A DNA stretch of 17,088 bases, taken from the NCBI GenBank assembly GCA_016939345.1, contig JAFGHG010000175.1:1-17088 (forward strand). Direction: 5' to 3'. Positions 1-6,600 of the stretch are shown here, piece after piece. The stretch's first letter is position 1. Each line of letters starts with the position of its first letter. A program made the translations under genes and the position numbers. Under the pieces are notes generated by a model. The model saw only the letters and a program-made list of their open reading frames with translations. It did not search any database and was not told the DNA's origin. This DNA comes from Candidatus Omnitrophota bacterium. Its GTDB lineage: Bacteria > Omnitrophota > Gorgyraeia > Duberdicusellales > 4484-171.

Positions 1-675
1 GCATTCAACGAAGAATACTCCTTAGCCGGCCTGTTAAAGGATATAAAGGCAAAAGGTCTTTCAGTTTTGGCTATTGATGACGGCTCCATTGATAATACTT
101 TCACCGTAGCCCAGAAGTGGGCAGATGTCTGTTTGCATAATATTAAAAATCTGGGTAAAGGAATTTCTCTGCGAAAGGCCATTGCTTATCTTCTGGAAGA
201 AAAAGATTTTGATTATATTATCACCATGGACGGAGACGGCCAGCATTCTGTAAGCGATTTGTCCAGTTTTATAGAAAAAGCCGAAAAAGGGGTTTCATTT
301 GTGGTGGGAAACCGCATGGATAATCCCAGTAATATGCCCAAGACCAGAGTAGTGACCAATAAATTTATGTCCTGGCTGCTCTCAAAGATAGCCCATCAAA
401 AAATACCCGATAGCCAGTGCGGTTATAGGCTGATTAAAAGAGATGTGCTTGAGAAGATCATAATCAGCACAAAGAAATACGAGATAGAGTCAGAGATGCT
501 TATTAAAGCTGCCAGGCTGGGGTTTACTATTGAGAGCGTGCCGATAAAGAGTATTTATACCAAGAACCTAAGGAGCAAGATAAACCCTTTTGTTGATACC
601 ATACGCTTCATTAAATTTATTTCAGGCCTTAATAATGACCACCAGCTCAAGGAAATCAAAAAAAATAATAAATGA
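1..675 (+). CDS. Glycosyltransferase family 2 (DPM synthase-like), 5' end missing
   Basis: The reading frame is open from base 1, so the gene begins before the window; the visible part is 224 codons ending at TGA 673-675. It starts inside the nucleotide-binding fold: AFNEE at the edge, then the DDGS motif (IDDGSIDNT) and the metal-binding DxD region MDGDGQH, followed by a GNRM segment and CGYRL. These are hallmarks of GT-A fold family 2 enzymes that transfer a sugar from a nucleotide- or dolichyl/undecaprenyl-linked donor, often in cell-envelope glycan synthesis. No transmembrane segment is visible in the part present, so it is probably a soluble or membrane-associated catalytic domain. The sugar and acceptor cannot be told. 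The next gene (pcm) begins within a few bases of the stop, suggesting co-transcription. Confidence 0.9.
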   Translation, partial: AFNEEYSLAGLLKDIKAKGLSVLAIDDGSIDNTFTVAQKWADVCLHNIKNLGKGISLRKAIAYLLEEKDFDYIITMDGDGQHSVSDLSSFIEKAEKGVSFVVGNRMDNPSNMPKTRVVTNKFMSWLLSKIAHQKIPDSQCGYRLIKRDVLEKIIISTKKYEIESEMLIKAARLGFTIESVPIKSIYTKNLRSKINPFVDTIRFIKFISGLNNDHQLKEIKKNNK

Positions 676-685
676 TATTTTTGAT

Positions 686-1327
686 ATGATTGTGGATGCC
701 TATACTTTAGAAAGAAAAAATATGGTTTTAAACCAGTTAAAAAAAAGAAATATCGATGACCTTAAAGTCCTTAAAGCCTTTTCTCAGGTCCCGCGTCATC
801 TTTTTGTTCCGCTGTCACAAATAGATTATGCTTACTATGACCGGCCGCTCGATATAGGTTGTGAACAGACCATTTCTCAGCCTTATATGGTGGCTTTGAT
901 GACTCAGGAGCTGGATTTAGAGCCGGGAATGAAGGTCTTAGAGGTAGGCACTGGAAGCGGTTATCAGTCTGCTATACTTCATTTTTTAGGAGCCAGGGTA
1001 TATACCATAGAGCGTTTTGAGAAGTTAGCTGATTCAGCTAAGGAAGTTTTTAAAAAGATTGGTTATGATATAACTGTAAAAGTAGGCGACGGAACATTAG
1101 GATCACCAAAAGAAGCGCCTTTTGAGCGGATCATTGTAACAGCAGCTGCTGCTAAAATCCCTCAGACTTTGCTTTCGCAGCTTGCTGTTGGCGGCATACT
1201 GGTTATGCCTGTGGGCTCTAGGCTCAGCCAGGAGCTGATTATTGCCAAGAAGATTTCTTCTGAAAAAATAGATCAAAGAAGAAGCTGTGCCTGTATTTTT
1301 GTGCCTTTAGTAGGCAAAGGATTGTAA
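686..1327 (+). CDS. pcm: Protein-L-isoaspartate O-methyltransferase
   Basis: SAM-dependent repair enzyme that methylates L-isoaspartyl residues in damaged proteins; cytoplasmic. The family landmarks are all present: the N-terminal helix MVLNQLKKRNI, VPRHLFVP, the substrate loop around CEQTISQPYMVA, motif I LEVGTGSGYQSAIL, then YTIERF (acidic end of strand 2) and a VGDGTLG segment. The product is about 213 residues, close to the family norm. The frame is open further upstream with ATG at 590 and 635, but those would overlap the glycosyltransferase extensively. I chose ATG 686 because the homologous part of the family begins roughly there; ATG 722 is possible. None of these starts has a clear ribosome site. 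It follows the glycosyltransferase by 10 bases, probably in one operon. Confidence 0.9.
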   Translation: MIVDAYTLERKNMVLNQLKKRNIDDLKVLKAFSQVPRHLFVPLSQIDYAYYDRPLDIGCEQTISQPYMVALMTQELDLEPGMKVLEVGTGSGYQSAILHFLGARVYTIERFEKLADSAKEVFKKIGYDITVKVGDGTLGSPKEAPFERIIVTAAAAKIPQTLLSQLAVGGILVMPVGSRLSQELIIAKKISSEKIDQRRSCACIFVPLVGKGL

Positions 1328-1371
1328 TAGGGATAAGGGTAAAGGGTTTAAGTTGAAAAGTATATTCAATT

Positions 1372-1857
1372 ATGCCGGATTGGATTAACAGTTTACCGAA
1401 AGAATTGGTTGTGATCATTGTGGCAGCAACGCCGGTTTTTGAGTTAAGAGGATCAATACCTATAGGTGCTTCTTTAGGCCTGCCTTTATTAAAAGTCTAT
1501 TTTTTATCTTTGTTCGGTAATCTGATACCGGTATTTCCTTTGCTGTTTATTTACAATAAATTCTTTCACAGGCTGGAACATATTAAATTCCTGGGCAGGT
1601 TTTTCCGCTGGTGGTTTAGACGAGTAGAGAAGAAATCAAAGATTGTCGAGCGCTGGGGCTTCTGGGGCTTGGCAGCTTTTGTGGCTATACCTTTGCCTGT
1701 AACCGGAGCCTGGACCGGGACTGTGGCAGCTACCTTAGTTGAGATGAAGATTAAAAAATCCTTCCTGGCTATTACTATCGGCGTGGCCTTCGCCGGGCTT
1801 ATCGTAAGCCTGGTCGTAACCGGCATCCTCAATATCGATTTTTTTGTCAGACATTAA
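1372..1857 (+). CDS. Small membrane protein, Sm_multidrug_ex (COG2426) family
   Basis: A 161-residue integral membrane protein. The first half carries ATPVFELRGSIPIGASLG, the typical signature of the Sm_multidrug_ex/COG2426 group, with an acidic-Arg pair buried near a membrane segment. A basic stretch, RFFRWWFRRVEKKSK (residues about 78-92), forms a cytoplasmic loop, and FVAIPLPVTGAWTGTVAATL is the second conserved, Pro-rich re-entrant-like motif. I see about four hydrophobic segments (roughly 12-28, 38-62, 97-118 and 133-155). The family is named for export of small molecules, but its substrate is not established, and a relationship to DedA-type scramblase folds is possible. The gene lies 44 bases after pcm and is followed by a terminator, so it probably ends the first operon. 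Confidence 0.82.
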   Translation: MPDWINSLPKELVVIIVAATPVFELRGSIPIGASLGLPLLKVYFLSLFGNLIPVFPLLFIYNKFFHRLEHIKFLGRFFRWWFRRVEKKSKIVERWGFWGLAAFVAIPLPVTGAWTGTVAATLVEMKIKKSFLAITIGVAFAGLIVSLVVTGILNIDFFVRH

Positions 1858-1923
1858 ACCTTCTTTAGGCAATGGCCGCGATTGATTTCTAGATATTCTA
1901 ATATTTGAATAGATTTTTTGTAG

Positions 1924-1949
1924 GGCAGACCAATGTGTCTGCCTTTCTT
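1924..1949 (+). terminator. Intrinsic terminator after the membrane protein gene
   Basis: Perfect 7-bp stem GGCAGAC/GTCTGCC around a six-base loop CAATGT, followed by TTTCTT. It ends the upstream operon. The loop does not match the ANTAR pattern (position 1 is C, position 4 is T). Confidence 0.7.
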
Positions 1950-1956
1950 ATTCGCC

Positions 1957-1984
1957 TTGTCTAGGGGCGAGAAAGTGATATAAT
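1957..1984 (+). promoter_or_regulatory. Promoter of the nfnA-gltA operon
   Basis: Consensus -10 TATAAT at 1979-1984 preceded by TGA, which makes an extended -10. A partial -35, TTGTCT, lies at 1957-1962 (16-base spacer). Predicted start of transcription is near 1991, giving a leader of about 26 bases with an AAAGGA ribosome site before ATG 2017. Confidence 0.7.
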
Positions 1985-2016
1985 GATGCTTAAATTTTTC
2001 AAAGCAAAGGATAAAA

Positions 2017-2856
2017 ATGAAGATATTAAGCAAGGAAAAACCAGGGAAAGACCTTACAAAATTCGTTATCGAGGCGCCGCTGATAGCTCAAAAAGCCCTT
2101 CCCGGCCAGTTTATTGTGTTGATGGTCAATAAAGAAGGCGAGAGGGTTCCTTTGACCATTGTAGATACTGATAAAGAAAAAGGAACTATTACCATAATCT
2201 TTCAGGAAGTCGGCTATACTACAAAGCTTTTAGCCAGGCTTAATCAGGGCGATTCTTTGTTTTCTTTGACCGGGCCGCTGGGAAAGCCTACAGAGATTAA
2301 AAATTACGGTAAAGTCATAATTTTGGGCGGAGGAGTAGGTATTGCTGAGCTGCTTCCGGTTGCCAGGGCTCTTAAACAGGCAGGATGTGCCGTGACCAGT
2401 ATTTTAGGCGGAAGAAGAGCTGATCTGGTAATATTACAGAAAGAGATAAAAGAATTCTCTGATAAGCTGATAATAACCACTGATGACGGCTCATTAGGAG
2501 AAAAAGGCCTGGTCACTGCTCCTCTAAAACGCCTGCTCGATGAAAGCAGATATTATGGTTTGGTTTTTTGCGTAGGTCCTGTTCCCATGATGAGGGCAGT
2601 TAGTGAGCTGACCAAACCTTACAATATAAATACAATTGTCTGCTTGAATTCGATCATGATCGATGGGACCGGCATGTGCGGATGCTGCCGGGTAAGCATA
2701 GGCGGTAAAACAATGTTCACCTGCGTTGACGGCCCTGATTTTAACGGCCATGAAGTTGATTTTAAGGAATTGATGAACAGGCAAAGCCGTTTTATAGAAC
2801 ACGAGAAAGAAGCTGAGTGCAGATTGCATTGTAGAATAAGAGATACAGAGAAGTAG
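2017..2856 (+). CDS. nfnA: NfnA/SudB-like FAD-[2Fe-2S] oxidoreductase subunit
   Basis: A 279-residue flavoprotein of the ferredoxin-NADP reductase fold, as found in dihydroorotate dehydrogenase PyrK, sulfide dehydrogenase SudB and the small subunit of electron-bifurcating NfnAB. Visible parts: an N-terminal FAD barrel with ALPGQFIVL and an RVPLTI FAD-contact motif (about residues 30-55); a nucleotide-binding half with VIILGGGVGIAELLPVA (about 100-117) and FCVGPVPMM (about 188-196); and a C-terminal [2Fe-2S] site GTGMCGCCRVSIGGK...FTCVDGP (about 218-242). The start has an AAAGGA site five bases upstream. The partner gene begins two bases after the stop, the usual arrangement for Nfn/Sud pairs. 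The pair probably shuttles electrons between NAD(P)H and ferredoxin or another carrier; which one cannot be settled from sequence. Confidence 0.85.
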   Translation: MKILSKEKPGKDLTKFVIEAPLIAQKALPGQFIVLMVNKEGERVPLTIVDTDKEKGTITIIFQEVGYTTKLLARLNQGDSLFSLTGPLGKPTEIKNYGKVIILGGGVGIAELLPVARALKQAGCAVTSILGGRRADLVILQKEIKEFSDKLIITTDDGSLGEKGLVTAPLKRLLDESRYYGLVFCVGPVPMMRAVSELTKPYNINTIVCLNSIMIDGTGMCGCCRVSIGGKTMFTCVDGPDFNGHEVDFKELMNRQSRFIEHEKEAECRLHCRIRDTEK

Positions 2857-2858
2857 AT

Positions 2859-4256
2859 ATGGCAAAACCAGACCCTAAGCAAACACCGATGCGCCAGCAG
2901 AAGCCTAAAGATAGGATAAAGAACTTTAAGGAAGTGCCTCTTGGCTATTCTGAACAAGAAGCTGTTTTAGAAGCCAGGCGTTGTTTACAATGTAAGCACC
3001 GGCCTTGTGTCAGCGGCTGTCCGGTTGAAATAGATATACCGGGATTTATTGGCTTGATTGCTAAAGGAGATTTTAAAACTGCTATTAAAAAAATGAAAGA
3101 AAAAAATGCTCTTCCGGCAATATGTGGCAGAGTATGCCCCCAGGAAGATCAATGCCAAAAGGTATGCGTTTTAGCCAAGAACGGAGAACCTGTAGGCATT
3201 GGCAATTTAGAACGGTTTATCGCCGATTGGGAAGCTCAGAGTGATTTGATCAATACACCTTCCCTAAATACTCCAAGCGGCAAAAAAGTAGCGGTTGTGG
3301 GCGGCGGGCCGGCGGGTTTGACTGCAGCCGGAGAACTGGCTAGGCTGGGGCATAGAGTAACTATTTTAGAAGCCCTGCATAAGATGGGCGGAGTGCTTGC
3401 TTACGGGATACCTGAGTTTCGTCTGCCTAAGAAAATAGTTGAGCGGGAAGTAAAGTATATAGGCTCTTTAGGGGTTGATATCCAGACCTCTTTTGTGGTT
3501 GGTAAACTAAAGACAATAGATGAATTGCTTGCTGAGTTTGATGCAGTTTTTGTGGGAACAGGAGCAGGTCTTCCCTGGTTTATGGGCATAGAAGGAGAAA
3601 ACTATAATGGAGTATACTCAGCTAATGAGTACCTGACCAGGGTAAATTTGATGAAGGCCTATGATTTTCCTAATTATCATACCCCGATTGCCAGAGGTAA
3701 AAAAGTTTTTGTGATCGGCGGCGGTAATGTAGCCATGGATTCAGTAAGGACTGCTTTAAGGCTGGGCGCAGAAAAAGCAATGATAATATACCGCAGGTCA
3801 AAACTGGAGATGCCTGCCAGGATAGAGGAGATAAAAAGAGCTGAAGAAGAAGGAGCAATATTTGAATTATTGACTTTACCGGTAAGATATATTGCTGATG
3901 AAAAAGGCTGGGTAAAACAGGCTGAATGTATTAGGATGGAGCTGGGAGAAAAAGATTCCTCCGGCAGAAGAAGGCCAGTGCCCGTTGAAGGCTCGAATTT
4001 TACAATCGATGTAGATGTGGTAGTTGTAGCCATCGGCAACAGCCCTAATCCTTTAATCCCTCAGACTGCCAAAGATATAAATCTCGGCAAAAAGGGAAAT
4101 ATAATCGTTGACGATAAGACCCAAAAGACAAGCAAAAAAGGAGTTTTTGCTGGAGGCGATATTGTCAGCGGAGCTGATACTGTGATTTCAGCCATGGGTG
4201 CCGGAAAGAGGGCAGCTTGGGCCATAGATGAATATTTAAAAACCGGTCAATGGTAA
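2859..4256 (+). CDS. gltA: GltA/NfnB-like glutamate synthase small-subunit homologue
   Basis: Iron-sulfur flavoprotein of 465 residues, the normal length for the single-chain GltA/NfnB/SudA group. An N-terminal ferredoxin-like part carries two cysteine sets, CLQCKHRPCVSGCP and CGRVCPQEDQCQKVC (about residues 42-105), expected to bind [4Fe-4S] clusters. Then comes the FAD-binding VAVVGGGPAGLTAAGELA (about 143-160), the MGGVLAYGIPEFRLPK signature, the NADPH-binding VFVIGGGNVAMDS (about 282-295) and a C-terminal FAD site GVFAGGDIVSGADTVI. It is transcribed with the NfnA-like gene, so an Nfn- or Sud-type heterodimer is the most direct reading. In this neighbourhood it could also act as the electron-donating partner of GltB, since no separate gltD is seen. 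The two roles are not exclusive. Confidence 0.85.
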   Translation: MAKPDPKQTPMRQQKPKDRIKNFKEVPLGYSEQEAVLEARRCLQCKHRPCVSGCPVEIDIPGFIGLIAKGDFKTAIKKMKEKNALPAICGRVCPQEDQCQKVCVLAKNGEPVGIGNLERFIADWEAQSDLINTPSLNTPSGKKVAVVGGGPAGLTAAGELARLGHRVTILEALHKMGGVLAYGIPEFRLPKKIVEREVKYIGSLGVDIQTSFVVGKLKTIDELLAEFDAVFVGTGAGLPWFMGIEGENYNGVYSANEYLTRVNLMKAYDFPNYHTPIARGKKVFVIGGGNVAMDSVRTALRLGAEKAMIIYRRSKLEMPARIEEIKRAEEEGAIFELLTLPVRYIADEKGWVKQAECIRMELGEKDSSGRRRPVPVEGSNFTIDVDVVVVAIGNSPNPLIPQTAKDINLGKKGNIIVDDKTQKTSKKGVFAGGDIVSGADTVISAMGAGKRAAWAIDEYLKTGQW

Positions 4257-4266
4257 TTCTTTGTAG

Positions 4267-4298
4267 GGGTTGATAATTATCAATCCTATTCCTATATA
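4267..4298 (+). promoter_or_regulatory. Promoter with overlapping palindrome before the isocitrate dehydrogenase gene
   Basis: TTGATAATTATCAA at 4270-4283 is a perfect 14-base palindrome, extended to 20 bases (4267-4286) with one G/T exception. Its left half contains a -35-like TTGATA (4270-4275), and TATATA at 4293-4298 gives a 17-base spacer. A repressor bound to the palindrome would cover the -35. The start of transcription would be near 4305, very close to the GAGGTG ribosome site and ATG 4319. Confidence 0.5.
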
Positions 4299-4318
4299 AA
4301 TTTATTGTGAGGTGAAGC

Positions 4319-5515
4319 ATGACCAAAGATTTAATCGAAAAAGCCAAAGATAAATTTGCAGAAATAATCAAAGAACAGCTTGAAAGGGTAGAAGTCTTGA
4401 AAAAAACCATAGCGGATATTGACTATAAAAAATTAACACCGATTATTATAGGCATATGTTTTGGTGATGGCATAGGAGAGGTTATATCCAGGCATGCCCA
4501 AAGAGTCTTGGCCCATGTCTTAAAAGACGAAGTCAGCAAAGGAAAAATAGTTTTTAAGGATATCGACGGCCTTACCATTGAAAACCGGGCCAAACAGATG
4601 AAAGCCATACCCGATGATGTCTTGGAGGAGATAAAATCCTGTCATGTTATTTTAAAAGGCCCAACCACCACTCCTCAGACCGGTGATAAATGGCCTAATA
4701 TCGAGAGCGCTAATGTGGCGATGCGCAGGTACCTGGATCTTTTTGCCAATGTCCGTCCGGTAAAAGTGCCTAAAGAAGGAATAGACTGGTGTTTTTTCCG
4801 CGAAAACACCGAAGGCGCATACATTCTTGGTTCAAAGGGTTTTGATGTCAGCCAGGATTTGAGCGTTGATTTTAAAGTCATAACCGAACAAGGAGCTGAA
4901 AGGATTATCCGCATGGCTTTTGAATATGCCAGAAAAAACAAAATAGACAGGGTAACTGTAGTCACAAAATCTAATGTGGTCAAGACAACAGACGGACGCT
5001 TTTCAAAAGTGGCTTTCAGGATTGCCAGGGAGTATCCGCAAATTAGACTTGATGAGTGGTACATAGACATTATGACCGCAAAATTGATAGATCCCCTAAG
5101 GCGTAAGGATTTCAAAGTCATTGTTTTGCCCAATCTCTATGGTGATATACTCACTGATGAAGCAGCCCAGCTTCAGGGAGGAGTTGGTACAGCCGGAAGC
5201 GCTAATATTGGAAAGCGCTGGGCCATGTTCGAAGCCATACACGGAAGCGCTCCTCGGATGGTAAAAGAAGGCCGGGCCAAGTTTGCAGACCCTTCATCAA
5301 TGATCCGGGCAAGCGCAATGCTTCTTCGTCATATTGGCTACCTTCAGCCAGCTGAAAAGGTTGAACAGGCTTTGGAAATATGCGGTCAATATGAGAAAAA
5401 AATCACAATCACCGGCCGCGAAAGCGCAGCTACCGGGTCAGAATATACAGACTATATACTTTCCTGGATAGATAACCCCAGACTGGCTGAGTCTTACAAG
5501 ACCTTTATATCCTAA
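4319..5515 (+). CDS. icd: Isocitrate dehydrogenase family enzyme
   Basis: A 398-residue beta-decarboxylating dehydrogenase that should convert isocitrate to 2-oxoglutarate, the carbon skeleton for ammonia assimilation. Seen in order: GDGIGEVI; the substrate loop ESANVAMRRYLDLFANVRPVK, with the Ser and Arg residues that bind isocitrate; FRENTEGAY; the catalytic Lys region TKSNVVKTTDGRF; metal ligands in LYGDILTDEAAQLQGGVG; and HGSAPR. Ser followed by Asn-Val favours isocitrate over isopropylmalate. An N-terminal extension of about 35 mostly charged residues (MTKDLIEKAKDKFAE...) precedes the core and could form a helix. The coenzyme-deciding residue after HGSAP is Arg instead of the Asp seen in NAD-dependent or Lys seen in many NADP-dependent enzymes, so preference is open. 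A GAGGTG site precedes the start. The gene lacks the leader type shared by the other nitrogen genes. Confidence 0.82.
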   Translation: MTKDLIEKAKDKFAEIIKEQLERVEVLKKTIADIDYKKLTPIIIGICFGDGIGEVISRHAQRVLAHVLKDEVSKGKIVFKDIDGLTIENRAKQMKAIPDDVLEEIKSCHVILKGPTTTPQTGDKWPNIESANVAMRRYLDLFANVRPVKVPKEGIDWCFFRENTEGAYILGSKGFDVSQDLSVDFKVITEQGAERIIRMAFEYARKNKIDRVTVVTKSNVVKTTDGRFSKVAFRIAREYPQIRLDEWYIDIMTAKLIDPLRRKDFKVIVLPNLYGDILTDEAAQLQGGVGTAGSANIGKRWAMFEAIHGSAPRMVKEGRAKFADPSSMIRASAMLLRHIGYLQPAEKVEQALEICGQYEKKITITGRESAATGSEYTDYILSWIDNPRLAESYKTFIS

Positions 5516-5553
5516 AAAATATTCCATAAGATCTAGGGTTTGCCTTAATTTGA

Positions 5554-5583
5554 TTGGCAATTTGACTTTTGGGGTGTTATATT
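5554..5583 (+). promoter_or_regulatory. Promoter of the MshEN-PilZ gene
   Basis: TTGGCA at 5554-5559, 18-base spacer, extended -10 TG-T-TATATT ending at 5583. An inverted repeat TTGCC (5540-5544) / GGCAA (5556-5560) overlaps the -35 and could be an operator. A GGGAGG ribosome site follows at about 5615 before ATG 5627. Confidence 0.5.
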
Positions 5584-5626
5584 TAAGTACAGAAACTCCG
5601 GGCTAAGCTTATCAGGGAGGCCTAAG

Positions 5627-6457
5627 ATGAGGGAGAAAAAGGATAAAATTGGTCAAATCCTGTTGACCAGTAATTTCATCAATCAGGATACCCTCGAAGA
5701 GGCCCTTTTTTATCATCAGACAACAGGCATGAGCCTGGCTCATTACCTGCTCATTCGAGGCTATATAACCGAAGAAAATCTGGCTGAATGCGTTTCAAGG
5801 CAATTTGAAGTACCTTATATCTCTTTAAACGCTTATCAGATACCTGAAGATATCATAGAATTGATACCGCCTGAGGTTGTGCAAAAATACTGGCTTGTTC
5901 CTTTGGATAGAGTAAGAGATGTTCTTACCCTTGTGATGATTAACCCCTTGGATGAAGAGGCTGTGTCAGAAGTAGAATCTTTAACCGGCTGCAAAGTCCA
6001 GTCTTTTGTGGGATTGACTTCAGATATAATCAGGGCTATTCACCAATATTATAATATAAATATAAGCGAGGACGCTCTTAAAGGCCCGAAAGAAGTGCCT
6101 CTTATAATTAAGACGGACGGTTATGTAGGGCCGGAGCGCCGAAGGTCTTTAAGATTAAAAGCAAAAATAGGTATTAATTTTCCCTGGCAGGATACTTACT
6201 GTTTTTCTTTTACCAGGAACATAAGCCCTCAAGGCCTTCTTTTTCAATCTGATAACGCTTTGCCGGTCGATTCATATATAGTAATTGAAATAAATTTGCC
6301 TCAGAAAACACTTAGAGCGCCTATTTCGGCAGTTGGTAAAGTTATGAGATCAGAACCGATAGACAAGGGATATGATACTGCTGTTGAGCTGTTAAAGATA
6401 ATGCCCAAAGATCTTCAGGCAATTTTAGGTTATGCCAGAAAGATTCCCAAAAAATAA
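5627..6457 (+). CDS. MshEN (T2SSE_N) + PilZ domain protein, probable c-di-GMP effector
   Basis: A 276-residue soluble protein with two regions known as c-di-GMP binders. Residues about 5-145 match the N-terminal domain of type II secretion/type IV pilus ATPases (MshEN/T2SSE_N): KIGQILLTSNFI and GMSLAHYLLIRGYITEENL are the two half-motifs, followed by VPYISL and the four-element fold ending near IHQYYN. Residues about 168-270 form a PilZ domain with an Arg-rich start, ERRRSLR (170-176), and the second motif NISPQG (198-203), i.e. NxSxxG. There is no Walker A/B ATPase core, so it is not a motor protein. Its job may be to sense c-di-GMP and act on a pilus, secretion or motility partner, but no such genes are visible here. 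It has its own promoter and a GGGAGG ribosome site. Confidence 0.82.
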   Translation: MREKKDKIGQILLTSNFINQDTLEEALFYHQTTGMSLAHYLLIRGYITEENLAECVSRQFEVPYISLNAYQIPEDIIELIPPEVVQKYWLVPLDRVRDVLTLVMINPLDEEAVSEVESLTGCKVQSFVGLTSDIIRAIHQYYNINISEDALKGPKEVPLIIKTDGYVGPERRRSLRLKAKIGINFPWQDTYCFSFTRNISPQGLLFQSDNALPVDSYIVIEINLPQKTLRAPISAVGKVMRSEPIDKGYDTAVELLKIMPKDLQAILGYARKIPKK

Positions 6458-6458
6458 C

Positions 6459-6486
6459 TTGACATAAATTACAGGCTTGATATATT
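6459..6486 (+). promoter_or_regulatory. Promoter of the FMN-domain glutamate synthase gene
   Basis: Perfect -35 TTGACA (6459-6464) starting two bases after the preceding stop codon, 16-base spacer, -10 TATATT (6481-6486). Predicted transcription start is about 6493, right at the foot of the hexaloop stem of leader A. Confidence 0.75.
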
Positions 6487-6491
6487 TGTCA

Positions 6492-6511
6492 GAAGGACAA
6501 AGGCGTCTTTT
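6492..6511 (+). promoter_or_regulatory. ANTAR-type hexaloop, leader A (before the FMN-domain gene)
   Basis: Arms GAC (6496-6498) and GTC (6505-6507) close a six-base loop AAAGGC (A at 1, G at 4); the stem can be lengthened to 7 pairs (6492-6498 with 6505-6511, two of them G-U). Its loop end and 3' arm are the same bases as the 5' arm of the terminator at 6501, so the two folds exclude each other. No convincing upstream hexaloop is seen after the predicted start; a weak ATTA/TGAT stem with loop CAGGCT (6468-6481) would lie inside the promoter. Confidence 0.7.
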
Positions 6512-6547
6512 CTTCGCAAAATCAGCGAAGAATTGACGCCTTTTTTT
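6501..6547 (+). terminator. Leader terminator A
   Basis: Long hairpin: outer stem AGGCGTC/GACGCCT, inner stem TTCTTCGC/GCGAAGAA, loop AAAATCA, then seven T. It stands 54 bases before the ATG at 6601, so it would stop transcription before the gene unless the overlapping hexaloop forms. Confidence 0.88.
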
Positions 6548-6600
6548 ATTTTCACCGCTGCCTGAAAAATAGGCAATAAATACCTAAAAAGGAGGATGCA

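Noticed and set aside
1867..1877. AGGCAATGGCC resembles the GGC-AANGNN-GCC pattern
   Set aside because: The arms close only a four-base loop; with six bases in the loop the arms do not pair. No terminator overlaps it.
1924..1949. Terminator hairpin with a six-base loop before the nfnA-gltA operon, possible ANTAR target
   Set aside because: Loop CAATGT lacks A at 1 and G at 4, and the operon's promoter lies downstream of it, so it ends the previous unit.
6485..6501. TTTGTC/GACAAA hairpin in leader A as a first hexaloop
   Set aside because: The loop is five bases, the 5' arm overlaps the -10, and it would exclude the better AAAGGC stem.
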